14,063 nucleotides of DNA from Baffinella frigidus (Eukaryota > Cryptophyceae > Cryptomonadales > Baffinellaceae): contig MU646305.1 in assembly GCA_026770585.1 (NCBI GenBank), positions 365,696 through 379,758 of the forward strand. The letters are read 5' to 3'. Positions within the stretch are counted from its first letter, which is position 1. Every line of letters starts with the position of its first letter. The notes beneath the pieces are model-generated. The model was given only the letters and a program-made list of their open reading frames with translations, was not told the DNA's origin and searched no databases. Shown one piece after another: positions 7,701 through 12,007 of the stretch. The translations under genes were made by a program, and so were the position numbers.

Positions 7701-10700
7701 AGACGTGTAAATATTTTAAAAGTTTTTTAACTTTACAAGTCTTTTACAAGTGGACCGCTGTGTATAGTAATTTTCACACAAATAGGGTCGTTTGGTCACG
7801 AATCTCGGGTTATACCCCGAGATACGCCTGCCCGTGACTGGTACTAAATGTAACAATCCCACATTTAGCTACGCGGCTACCCTCGCCCCCCTCATCAAGC
7901 CCTCGGGCAAGATCCTGCTGGTGACGGTAACCACTCGAGGCTGGAAGAGGGGGTATTTTAAATGTGGGGTTGTTGAATTTAGTACCAGTCACGGGCATGC
8001 TTGGTCACGTAGCTCAAGTTATAACTTGAGCTGCGTGACCAAATGCCCCTATGTGTATGAAAATTACTACACATTTCTTTTTTCCCCTTCACATAAATGT
8101 GTAGTAATTTTCACACAAATAGGGTCGTTTGGTCACGTAGCTCAAGTTATAACTTGAGCTACGTGACTTGAGCTACGTGACTTGAGCTACGTGACCAAGC
8201 ATGCCCGTGACTTGTACTAAATTTAACAACCCCACATTTAAAATACCCCCTCTACCAGCCTCGAGTGGTTCGTCTTTGAGACTCCTGCATTTTTCTTTCC
8301 CGTGTGAACGATTCGATGGAGGGGTGCTTCGAAACAACACTGTTTTTTCTCTCCCTGGCATGCTGTCCCACACGCCCCTCTTTTGCCGTATGCAAAGCAG
8401 GGCCACTGCCACCAGCACTCCGTAGCAGCTTTTACCGGACCCTTGCAAGCATCCGGGAATGGTTTTTATTTATCTACTTTTTCGTACGAACCTACGGTAG
8501 GAGGCCCTATGGACCTGGGAATTGCTGACGGGGTGAGTCAAGGAGATGTCCTTGGTTTGGCTGAAAATTACCACAGTGCCCGACCCGGTTATAAGCTGCT
8601 GCGGGTTGCTGGTGGTGTTTGACCCGACGTTCTCCTTTGTCGTGCGGCAAAGGAGTGCCACTGTTTTAACACTTTTCAAAACCGAGTGGTGTGCCCCCCT
8701 CCACGCACGTCGGGTCAAACACCACCAGCAACCCGCAGCAGCTCATAACCGGGTCGGGTACTGTGGTAATTTTCAGCCAAACCAAGGATATCTCCTCGAC
8801 TCACCCCGTCAGCAATTCCCAGGTCCAGCGTTCTCGTGCGCACGCGCCACGCTTGGCAGTCGTTGATGCAAAGGGTCTAGAACACCTCCTTTTCTCCCAC
8901 AAGCTTCTCCTGCTCCTCCTCCTTCTGAAGAAGCTCCGCTTCCAAAGCCCCCTTCTCACCCTCCAACCTCCCATTCGCAACTTCATCCGCTAGCGCTGCC
9001 CGCTGAGATCAACGTCCAGAGTCGGGCGTCTCAAAAGGGGAACCTCCGTTACTAGGAGTAACGCTGGAGAATACCAGTTCGCGTCAATCCACCAACCCTC
9101 ACACGCTGAGCAGATCGATGGTTTTCGATTTTCCATTTCAAGGCAAAATGGCTCCACGGACGCCGGAATCCGGCGGCCTCCAAAGGAAATACGTGACCTC
9201 AAAATCGACGATTTGCTCAGGCTATGATGGTTGGTGGATGCTCAGAAGAGGTGTGATGCATGGTGGCCATGTTGGTTTCCATCCGTCATCCCTTAAGTGC
9301 CCAGTAGGCTCATACGCCCTACGGTAGGGCCCTAGGACCCACCTAGGGCGAGTTAGGGTGAATATTCACCCTGTGGTCACTTAAGGGATAAACGCACTTT
9401 TCTCTCTTCGATGTGACAGGGCTGAGACGAGAGGTGTGGCCCGCATCGAGGCGAAGCCCGTTATTATATCAGATAACAATAATATGTTAAATTCATTTAA
9501 ATTATTAGATGCAGAAATAAATGAACATGAAAAATCACATACACAAACAGTTGTTGATGATTTTTTAAAGCAAAAATTAAAACACTCGCACCTCTTACTC
9601 GAGAGGAGCCCTCTGGTCTACCGCACTCCAATACCGTGAGGTAGCTAGCTGCCCTGAAGTCGAACGCCTCTGGCAGGTGGCCTTGTTGTTTTTGATCTGT
9701 TGTAAACGCAATTTTCTCTCTCGGTGTTCATAGGGAAACTCCCGGAAAGTTGGGTAGTTTCCCTACGGAATTAGGTAGGACCTAGCTACTGTAGGCCGTA
9801 GGGCTGCTAGGACCTCCTTTCCTACGAGCCCTCGGCTTACGGTAGGAGGACCTTGGCAATGCCGTAGGCGAAACTACCTTCATTTTCGGGAGTTTTACGA
9901 CTAGTGTGGCCCCGGCAGGTGTACCACGACCCGTCTTCTTCTTCTTCGTTATTACCCTCACATGGTGTGCGCCATGGGGACCTCGAGAGAGGCCCCCCAG
10001 CCTTTTGAAAAGTGATCAACTTAATACTACTCTAATACCGCGATGTGGCGGGCGGGCTTGACTCCTTCTGCCGACGGGCGGTCAGGTTACAGTCGTGGAT
10101 GCACAGGGTCCAGTCGGAATACCAGGGCAAGTCGTGCGAGGGCTGACGACGATCTTGGTTTGACCACTGTTTGACCACTGTTTGACCACTGTTGAAAACG
10201 AGAGGTCTTGCGTTGGCAGGTGTACCACGATCCGTTCGCGGACGGGCGGCTCGGGCCCCCCTTCAGTGTCGAGGACTCCGACGTCAAACGCCTCTTCTCC
10301 GACTCCTTCACGGTCTCCCGCCTCCCTGCAGAATACCCCCTGATTTGGCGTTTAGGTCCTGCAGGGCTTACTCGAGTAAGGTCGCACCATTTTGAGGGGT
10401 GTGGTGTGCGGACCTCAAATAATCAAGGTCCACAGAAACGGGTGTGCGCGGACTTTAGATGTTTAAGGTCCACAGAAAACAGGTGTGTTATGTTCGGGTC
10501 GCAAAAAGTGCCTTTTTCGATTTTTGGGGACGAAAAAAGTGCCCTTTTCGACCTTTTTCGACCCGCAAAATGGGAAATGTTGGCCCTTTTTATATTGGAC
10601 CCAAAAGTTCGCCAGCTCCATTCTCCGGGGGGGTCAAGCGACGTCGAGCCAGATTTTTTTCGCTGTATCAAGGTCCGCAAAACGGGTGTGTGCTGACCTT

Positions 10701-11341
10701 GAGAAATTAAGGTCCACAGAAAACGGGTGTGGTGTGCGGACTTTATTGTACTTTTCGGGTCAGCGCGGATTTTGGGTCGGGGTCGGGGAGTCGGGACAAA
10801 TCGAAAATATCGAAAAAGGGCTCTAGTATTTGTGACATATTATGGGTGGGGGGTGCCTGTTGTCATCATATCAATGCATACGATAGCATAAAACTTTAGA
10901 TGGACGCACCAATTATCGAGATTTTCATTTCCCGACACCCCGACCCGACCTCGAGAAAATCCGCGCTGACCCGAAAAGTACAAGAAATAATTAAGGTCCA
11001 CATCTCAGTTTACGGTGTGTGGCCTTCTATTGTGTAACCTTATGTTCGAGTAAGCCCTGTAGTCTTTACACGGCCTTCACGGAAGGGAATACATGCCATC
11101 TTGATTTTCAATCCGTCTTTCTTGTATGCTCCTAGGGGCTAGCCCTACCGTAGGACCTCCCTAGGGACGGTGCGTGTGATGACTCGCGAGTAACCCCTGC
11201 ACACGCGTTTGGTGGCAGGTCGAAATGCTCCACGAAGAAGACAACATGCTCGGCGAGCAGCGCGGGTGCACTTTCTTCAAGGAACGCGTCTACCTCCTCA
11301 CCAAGAAGGCTGGCTTCCTCTCGCGGCTGTGGGGCGCGTGA
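1581..11341 (+). CDS. Thiopurine S-methyltransferase (TPMT)-like SAM-dependent methyltransferase, 7 exons, 271 aa
   Basis: Joining 1581-1733, 2026-2168, 3955-4057, 5696-5801, 7577-7671, 10220-10312 and 11219-11341 gives 272 codons including TGA, with matching phases at every junction. Family landmarks appear in order: WIERWK (45-50) and TSWH (55-58); the SAM-binding PLCGKTVDM (84-92); GHAVVGVD (99-106); GDYF (149-152); FDRGSLVAI (166-174); GPPF (212-215); and a C-terminal KERVYLLTKK (252-261). Known TPMT-family enzymes methylate thiols, selenium or related small molecules with SAM; the substrate here is unknown. Residues 1-40 form a hydrophobic, Ala/Gly-rich extension beyond the usual family start, possibly a signal or targeting peptide. 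Introns are 292, 1786, 1638, 1775, 2548 and 906 bp and repeat-filled. Three donors are weak (GTCCTT, GTCTCC and a GC site), and several exons have partial neighbour copies, so the locus could be a decaying or chimeric gene. Family assignment is secure; exon ends of 3 and 6 are less so. Confidence 0.8.
1734..2025 (+). mobile_element. Intron 1, introner-like, flanked by 8-bp direct repeat
   Basis: The intron is GT-AG and 292 bp long. The octamer AGGTGAAC spans the donor (1732-1739) and recurs across the acceptor (2024-2031), like a target-site duplication in which one copy supplies the donor and the other the acceptor AG. Removing the insert leaves WKVNKTSWH, as expected for the family. No clear terminal inverted repeats were seen, so the mobile origin is inferred. 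Confidence 0.5.
2026..2168 (+). CDS. TPMT-like exon 2 (SAM-binding PLCGKTVDM)
   Basis: The acceptor is CTCCAG. The exon codes VNKTSWHVEAPHK through VFFPLCGKTVDMPFLASAG, the first SAM-binding strand and loop. The donor is GTAAGC after GCAGG, leaving two bases that complete Gly99 with exon 3. This is the best-conserved exon and the only internal one for which I see no partial copy. Confidence 0.85.
2186..2512. mobile_element. MITE in intron 2 with ~41-bp terminal inverted repeats
   Basis: The left arm 2186-2227 (starts ATCTCCACAAAAGTATTG) is the imperfect inverse of the right arm 2472-2512 (ends CACTTGTATGGAGAT). Just inside are ACTACACA and CGTGTAGTAA. A second member begins at 6964. The interior has a small perfect inverted repeat with GGCGCCACA arms near 2375-2393 and no coding capacity. 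Confidence 0.75.
2513..2923. other. Unassigned intron 2 sequence
   Basis: About 410 bp with no exon-like segment matching the methyltransferase and no internal repeat that I could recognise. Short open frames here have no family features. Confidence 0.5.
2924..3066. mobile_element. Foldback element, arms about 65 bp
   Basis: CTCAGAAAAGGACTTCTAG at the left is inverted at the right (ending AAGTCCTTTTCTGAG). Pairing continues through GTCAACTCCCC/GGGGAGTTGAC and CAACTTAT/ATAAGTTG to a loop of about 13 nt. Each arm also carries its own small AAGGACTT/AAGTCCTT palindrome, so the DNA or RNA could form a branched hairpin. Confidence 0.85.
3078..3130 (+). pseudogene. Exon 3 5'-fragment, copy 1 (most diverged)
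   Basis: It contains GGATCGACTGCGCAGTCGAGG and runs to CCAGTCCAGC, matching the exon 3 start with substitutions. It lacks the CACAG acceptor present in the later copies. Confidence 0.65.
3409..3470 (+). pseudogene. Exon 3 5'-fragment, copy 2, with acceptor
   Basis: After GGTCACAG it repeats the first ~50 bases of exon 3, reading HAVVGVDCAVEAREQTI-like codons, then diverges at CCAGTCCAG where the working exon has GCAGACCAG. An extra 12-base start of the exon (ACACGCGGTAGT) also lies about 70 bp upstream, after the poly-C run. Confidence 0.75.
3717..3778 (+). pseudogene. Exon 3 5'-fragment, copy 3, with acceptor
   Basis: It is nearly identical to copy 2, including the CACAG acceptor, with TGTGCGG for TGCGCGG (synonymous) and a TAG where the working exon has CAG, so it could not be read through. 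Confidence 0.75.
3865..4187. mobile_element. Inverted repeat pair bracketing exon 3
   Basis: The left arm 3865-3929 (CAGTAAAGCATGTGTGTAG to TTCTCTGAGA) is found inverted at 4126-4187 (TCTCAGAGAATGCAT to CTTTACTG), with few mismatches. The roughly 200 bp between the arms carry the only intact exon 3 plus the start of its intron, so the exon sits in a composite-transposon-like arrangement. Confidence 0.75.
3955..4057 (+). CDS. TPMT-like exon 3 (GHAVVGVD segment)
   Basis: The acceptor is GTACAG. The first base completes Gly99, then HAVVGVDCAVEAREQTIADQ and on to SAGGFT. I end it at ACG before GTCCTT because this gives the family's usual spacing to GDYF and phase 0 into exon 4. Support: between this copy and the one at 4194, differences before the boundary are synonymous, while those after it would change residues. 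The donor is weak. The frame stays open to 4146, so intron retention is an alternative. Confidence 0.7.
4194..4326 (+). pseudogene. Exon 3 3'-part copy plus intron start
   Basis: GAACAGACCATCGCAGACC to TTCACG (4194-4256) repeats the last 63 bases of exon 3 with TCC/TCT, GGC/GGA and GGT/GGC synonymous changes. It then continues with about 70 bp of matching intron. It begins abruptly after GAGCTA, without an acceptor. Confidence 0.8.
4425..4580 (+). pseudogene. Third exon 3 3'-part copy, split by a 51-bp insert
   Basis: AACTCCTCGGCGGGCGG to TTCACG (4425-4448) and the following intron match are interrupted at 4457-4507 by unrelated sequence. The insert is flanked by the near-identical 14-mers at 4443-4456 and 4508-4521, so it appears to have arrived with duplication of exon/intron boundary sequence. 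Confidence 0.7.
4581..4831 (+). other. Unassigned intron 3 sequence ending in a strong acceptor
   Basis: About 250 bp without recognisable repeats. It ends in a pyrimidine-rich tract, TTCCTTTCTCTCTGCAG, directly before the decayed exon 4 copy. That is a better acceptor than the one used by the intact exon 4, suggesting that this was once the original exon 4 position. Confidence 0.5.
4842..4981. mobile_element. 140-bp MITE, TSD GATC, inserted in exon 4 copy
   Basis: The terminal inverted repeats (TCATATGGAAACACC... / ...GTGTTGGCGTATGA) extend over 30 bp. GATC flanks both sides (4838-4841, 4982-4985). The centre holds ATTACTACACG and GTGTAGTAAAT in inverted arrangement. Its length equals that of the copy at 7252-7391. 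Confidence 0.9.
4992..5074 (+). repeat. Interstitial telomeric repeats, (CCCTAAA)n
   Basis: Nearly 12 tandem copies of CCCTAAA with one variant (CTCTAAA near the left end). They lie between two pieces of the exon 4 copy, so this is an internal insertion and not a chromosome end. The unit matches the TTTAGGG telomere type found in plants, many algae and alveolates. Confidence 0.95.
5108..5528. mobile_element. Second MITE of the 140-bp family, enlarged by a nested insertion
   Basis: The ends TCATACGCAAACACTT and AAGTGTTTCCATATGA are family ends. The flanks GGTT (5104-5107) and GATT (5529-5532) are a one-mismatch 4-bp duplication. Removing the nested 281-bp element and one TA leaves 138 bp, the family length. 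The core module is inverted relative to the 4842 copy. Confidence 0.85.
5224..5504. mobile_element. 281-bp element nested in the MITE, TA target duplication
   Basis: The ends TCCCTTATGTGGCG and CGCTACATAAGGGA are short inverted repeats flanked by TA on both sides (5222-5223, 5505-5506). The TCCCTTA terminus resembles the ends of family B elements (TCCCTTAAGTG). The inside is non-coding and again contains GTGTAGTAATTTTGATTGA. Confidence 0.75.
5696..5801 (+). CDS. TPMT-like exon 4 (GDYF, DRG)
   Basis: The acceptor is TTGGTGGCAG. The exon codes TSDLDVNGARFKYVVGDYF through TFDAAFDRG, containing the family GD(F/Y)F and the Asp-Arg-Gly of the DRA/DRG-LVAI motif. It ends G before GTACCC, and exon 5 supplies GG to complete Gly169. 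A duplicated CCCACTTGGTGGC lies just before the acceptor (5665-5693). Confidence 0.8.
5828..6080 (+). repeat. 33-bp minisatellite, about 9 cores
   Basis: The core CTCGTTCTTGGAGCCGTTTG recurs, first at 20-bp then at about 33-bp spacing with CTTCTGTCCGGCG linkers. The 33-bp period keeps frame and would encode an 11-residue hydrophobic repeat (ALVLGAVCFCP) if intron 4 were retained. A lone diverged unit with the same left flank (CGAGGGGTGTCCGGTGCTCG) sits at about 6784-6822. Confidence 0.9.
6083..6131 (+). pseudogene. Exon 4 3'-end copy with donor
   Basis: It encodes STTPATAGTFDAAFDRG and is followed by GTATCC, repeating the last 49 bases of exon 4. Relative to the exon there is one residue change (ATG to ACG); the other differences (GCT/GCC, ACA/ACG, GCC/GCG) are silent. 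It could act as an alternative exon end, since it is in the same open frame as exon 4 through the minisatellite. Confidence 0.8.
6132..6409. other. Unassigned intron 4 sequence with an imperfect duplication
   Basis: A motif of about 28 bp (CATACTTACCCTCCACACAT near 6177 and CATACCTACCCTCTGCACAT near 6262) occurs twice, about 85 bp apart. Nothing else is recognisable. Confidence 0.5.
6410..6540. mobile_element. Small MITE-like element, 23-bp inverted ends
   Basis: TCGGACCAAGACAGAATCTG (6410) pairs with CAGATTCTGGTATGGTCCGA (ending 6540), with two mismatches over 23 bp. The enclosed ~85 bp are non-coding. Confidence 0.75.
6578..6758. mobile_element. Inverted-repeat element, 33-bp arms
   Basis: Arms 6578-6610 (ACCACACGAGGCTACC...) and 6726-6758 (...GGTAGCCTCGTGTGGG) are inverted with few mismatches. 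A GTGTGTAGTAATTTTC module lies between them. Confidence 0.75.
6881..6953 (-). tRNA. tRNA-like sequence (Asp-GTC-like), degenerate; pseudo-tRNA or SINE head
   Basis: On the minus strand 73 nt begin GCCCCCT and end ACGGGGC plus A, giving a 7-bp acceptor stem with one C-C mismatch. The T arm is CCGAG-TTCGAAC-CTCTG (4 of 5 pairs) and includes a good B box (GAGTTCGAACC). TGGGATAGCAGA resembles an A box. The anticodon-arm segment CAGC-CTGTCA-GCTG carries GTC but has a 6-nt loop, and no D stem forms. TTTTT follows within eight bases, as in Pol III terminators. The defects argue against a working tRNA; transcription as a tRNA-derived element is possible. Confidence 0.5.
6964..7170. mobile_element. 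Second, rearranged member of the 2186-2512 MITE family
   Basis: ATCTCCATACAAGTATTAAT and the following ACGAAATTTACTACACAAAC match the left part of the intron 2 MITE. AGCAATTAATTAATATTTG near 7145 resembles its right arm. The right half is interrupted by about 80 bp (7060-7140) that occurs again, inverted, near 11870-11941. Confidence 0.6.
7234..7251 (+). pseudogene. Exon 5 5'-fragment (GSLVAI), truncated by a MITE
   Basis: GGCAGCCTGGTCGCAATC repeats the first codons of exon 5 with GGC for GGG at the split Gly codon. The upstream 12-mer GGCGGCAGCCTG is doubled. A 140-bp MITE follows immediately. Confidence 0.65.
7252..7391. mobile_element. 140-bp MITE, TSD AATC
   Basis: TCACATGGAAGCACTTTTAA and its inverse AAAAGTGTTTCCATATGA form inverted ends of about 33 bp. 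AATC flanks both sides (7248-7251, 7392-7395). The centre has TTTACTACACAAAACGATC and ACGTGTAGTAATTTTGATTG. Confidence 0.9.
7467..7530. repeat. Perfect 24-bp hairpin with 16-nt loop before exon 5
   Basis: AGCGATACGGAACATGAAAC... (7467-7490) is exactly inverted at 7507-7530 around a GC-rich loop. It lies 46 bp before the exon 5 acceptor, so in pre-mRNA it would sit in the branch-site region. Confidence 0.9.
7577..7671 (+). CDS. TPMT-like exon 5 (LVAIDPPMREGY)
   Basis: The acceptor is GGTGCAG. The exon completes Gly169 and codes SLVAIDPPMREGYAATLGPL to GKILLVT. It ends at GTGACG before GCAAGT, a consensus-like GC donor, in phase 0. The nearby copy at 7869-7926 has GTAACC at the same place. Confidence 0.8.
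7869..7926 (+). pseudogene. Exon 5 3'-part copy with GT donor, captured between inverted units
   Basis: It encodes YAATLAPLIKPSGKILLVT and is followed by GTAACC. Compared with exon 5, most differences are silent (AAA/AAG, CTA/CTG), plus G-to-A and A-to-S changes. It has no acceptor, starting directly at the end of unit 1. Confidence 0.8.
8153..8194. repeat. 14-bp tandem repeat x3
   Basis: CTTGAGCTACGTGA occurs three times in direct succession, expanding one arm of the unit 3 palindrome. Confidence 0.9.
8271..8510. other. Unassigned intron 5 sequence
   Basis: No repeat or exon homology was recognised, apart from a short CCTACGGTAGGAGGCCC fragment near 8491 that belongs to the CTACNGTAG cores seen farther right. 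Confidence 0.5.
8511..8826. mobile_element. 316-bp foldback element, 120-bp arms
   Basis: Arm 8511-8630 (GGACCTGGGAATTGCTGACG...) is inverted at 8707-8826 (...GTCAGCAATTCCCAGGTCC) with a few substitutions, around a 76-bp centre. Both arms include AAAATTACCACAGT, a variant of the TTACTACAC module. Confidence 0.9.
8877..9002 (-). pseudogene. Coiled-coil-coding exon fragment of an unrelated gene
   Basis: On the minus strand, after an acceptor-like TTGATCTCAG, 41 codons read RAALADEVANGRLEGEKGAL, then AELLQKEEEQEKLVGEKE and a stop. The Leu/Val spacing and Glu/Lys richness are typical of a coiled coil. It looks like a captured exon or a remnant of another gene inside intron 5. Parent unknown; a chance frame is possible. 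Confidence 0.4.
9087..9241. mobile_element. Imperfect inverted repeat, ~40-bp arms
   Basis: ATCCACCAACCCTCACACGC at the left pairs with GGCTATGATGGTTGGTGGAT at the right, with several mismatches. The interior has CAAAATGGCTCCA, also found in the short insert at 4457-4507. Confidence 0.6.
9288..9390. mobile_element. Family B MITE, copy B1
   Basis: The ends are ATCCCTTAAGTG / CACTTAAGGGATA. The core CTACGGTAGGGCCCTAGG follows CATACGCC. A perfect palindrome GGGTGAATATTCACCC lies at 9356-9371. Confidence 0.85.
9461..9584 (+). other. AT-rich coding-like island in intron 5
   Basis: About 124 bp, overwhelmingly A/T, abruptly set between GC-rich flanks. It is open in one frame for 41 codons with a plausible protein composition (KLLDAEINEHEKSHTQ, VVDDFLKQKLKH) and A/T-ending codons. 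This suggests a fragment from an organelle genome or an AT-rich foreign genome. I do not recognise the protein. Confidence 0.4.
9736..9895. mobile_element. Inverted-repeat element with CTAGG/CCGTAGG interior
   Basis: AAACTCCCGGAAAGTTGGGT (9736) pairs with ACCTTCATTTTCGGGAGTTT (ending 9895). The inside has GTAGGACCTAGCTACTGTAG and related CTAGGACC words shared with families A and B. Confidence 0.7.
9919..9933 (+). pseudogene. Exon 6 5'-fragment with acceptor
   Basis: GGCAG followed by GTGTACCACGACCCG repeats the exon 6 acceptor and first five codons with one silent change (GAT/GAC). The match then ends in a TCT/TTC-rich stretch. Confidence 0.6.
10158..10194. repeat. 11-bp tandem repeat x3.4
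   Basis: GTTTGACCACT is repeated head to tail shortly before the exon 6 acceptor. Confidence 0.9.
10220..10312 (+). CDS. TPMT-like exon 6 (GPPF)
   Basis: The acceptor is GTTGGCAG. The exon codes VYHDPFADGRLGPPFSVEDS to RLFSDSFT. I end it at ACG before GTCTCC because joining to VEMLHEED then matches the spacing of known TPMTs. A stronger donor, GTAAGG at 10376, is also in phase 0 and would add 21 residues. Confidence 0.7.
10359..11062. mobile_element. 704-bp element in intron 6 with TIRs and internal ~50-bp inverted repeat
   Basis: The ends CTGCAGGGCTTACTCGA (10359-10375) and TCGAGTAAGCCCTGTAG (11046-11062) are inverted copies with one mismatch. Inside, GTACTTTTCGGGTCAGCGCG (10748) pairs with the segment ending CGCTGACCCGAAAAGTAC (10981). 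AAGGTCCACAGAAAACGGGT-like words occur four times or so. Short open frames cross it, with no transposase features. Confidence 0.75.
11128..11168. repeat. Isolated CCTAGG/CTACCGTAGG core
   Basis: CTCCTAGGGGCTAGCCCTAC with CGTAGGACCTCCCTAGG is the inner core seen in families A and B, here without recognisable terminal repeats. Confidence 0.5.
11219..11341 (+). CDS. TPMT-like exon 7 (C-terminus)
   Basis: The acceptor TTGGTGGCAG is identical to that of exon 4. The exon codes VEMLHEEDNMLGEQRG, then FFKERVYLLTKK and a short tail to TGA. KERVYLLTKK corresponds to the final strand of the family fold. No clear polyadenylation signal was identified downstream. Confidence 0.85.
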   Translation, partial: VEMLHEEDNMLGEQRGCTFFKERVYLLTKKAGFLSRLWGA

Positions 11342-11359
11342 GAGCGTGAGAGGCGGGCC

Positions 11360-11480
11360 TACAGGGGTACCTCGCTGATAAGAAACAGCCCCCCCCTAGG
11401 ACCCTACAGTAGGACTATGCCTAGGGCCCTATGGTAGTCCTAGGGGGGTGGGCGTGTCTTATGAGCGAGGTACTCCTGTA
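11360..11480. mobile_element. Family A MITE, copy A1
   Basis: TACAGGGGTACCTCGCTGAT at the left is inverted at the right (ending TATGAGCGAGGTACTCCTGTA). The GC-rich centre is built from CCTAGG and CTACAGTAGG. TA at both outer ends may be a TA target duplication. Confidence 0.85.
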
Positions 11481-11559
11481 CACGATGTCTGGAGTGTTCA
11501 CCGAGTTTTTTTGGGAAGTATCCCACGCTAGTCCTCCCACGCGCGGAGTCTCGGCATAG

Positions 11560-11643
11560 TTCAAGGAGCGCGTCTACCTCCTCACTAAGAAGAGTGGAGC
11601 ATCCGTGTTTGCTGGCATCAAGGCGCGCCTGTGGTGCGCGTGA
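11560..11643 (+). pseudogene. Second copy of the terminal coding segment (alternative 3' exon?)
   Basis: After GGCATAG, 27 codons read FKERVYLLTKKSGASVFAGI and KARLWCA to TGA. The first 11 codons equal exon 7 in protein and differ only by GAA/GAG and ACC/ACT. The tail differs but again ends RLW-x-A-stop. It could be an alternative last exon or the remnant of a duplicate. Confidence 0.8.
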
Positions 11644-11684
11644 GCACCGAGTTTTCGCACGGGCCCGCCTCGGGGTAGTACATG

Positions 11685-11789
11685 TATCCCTTAAGTGGCC
11701 AGCCGGTCAAATTTGACCGGCAAGAGGTCCTAGGCAGGTCCTAGGACCCTACGGTAGGGTGTATGCGCCTACTGGCCACTTAAGGGATA
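11685..11789. mobile_element. Family B MITE, copy B2 (reverse orientation)
   Basis: TATCCCTTAAGTGGCCA and its inverse TGGCCACTTAAGGGATA bound it. The tip palindrome is GCCGGTCAAATTTGACCGGC (11702-11721). The CTACGGTAGGG core and GTATGCGCC lie on the other side from copy B1, so it is inverted. Confidence 0.9.
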
Positions 11790-12007
11790 TGGTGGCCACG
11801 CTGGTTTCGATCCGTGAAAAAAAACGCGCGTTTCTCTCTCGGTGATAGACTCAGGGTTGGCGACACGCGAGAGCAGAAAGATGCTCTAGAGAGTCACCTA
11901 CCCAGAGTCATATATCACCGAGTATACGACAGTATACGAAGATAAGGGGGCCGGCGCGAGTTGCGTCGAGTGAAGTTGACTGTTCTCTCCGGGGGTGGGC
12001 GCGGACA
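11790..12007. other. 3' flank with a dispersed repeat shared with intron 4
   Basis: ACCTACCCAGAGTCATATAT and onward (11896-11941) is the inverted counterpart of about 7062-7107 in intron 4, with few changes. The remainder is unassigned. Confidence 0.65.

Larger units (their letters stand above)
7764..8243. mobile_element. Three ~110-bp units (+,-,+) forming a composite foldback around an exon 5 copy
   Basis: Unit 1 (about 7764-7867) and unit 3 (8101-8243) are direct copies running from TAGTAATTTTCACACAAATA to CCCACATTTA. Unit 2 (about 7959-8076) is inverted. Units 1 and 2 bracket an exon fragment; units 2 and 3 form a long hairpin whose outer flanks also pair (7929-8018 with about 8182-8270). 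Each unit has a central palindrome around TTATA. Confidence 0.8.

Noticed and set aside
8511-8826. Small frames in both arms of the foldback as duplicated genes
   Set aside because: They are mirror images produced by the 120-bp inverted arms and have no start or domain support.
10423-10826. Overlapping frames in intron 6 as a gene or transposase
   Set aside because: They are made of the AAGGTCCACAGAAAACGGGT repeats and an inverted repeat, with no catalytic motif. The 704-bp element appears non-autonomous.
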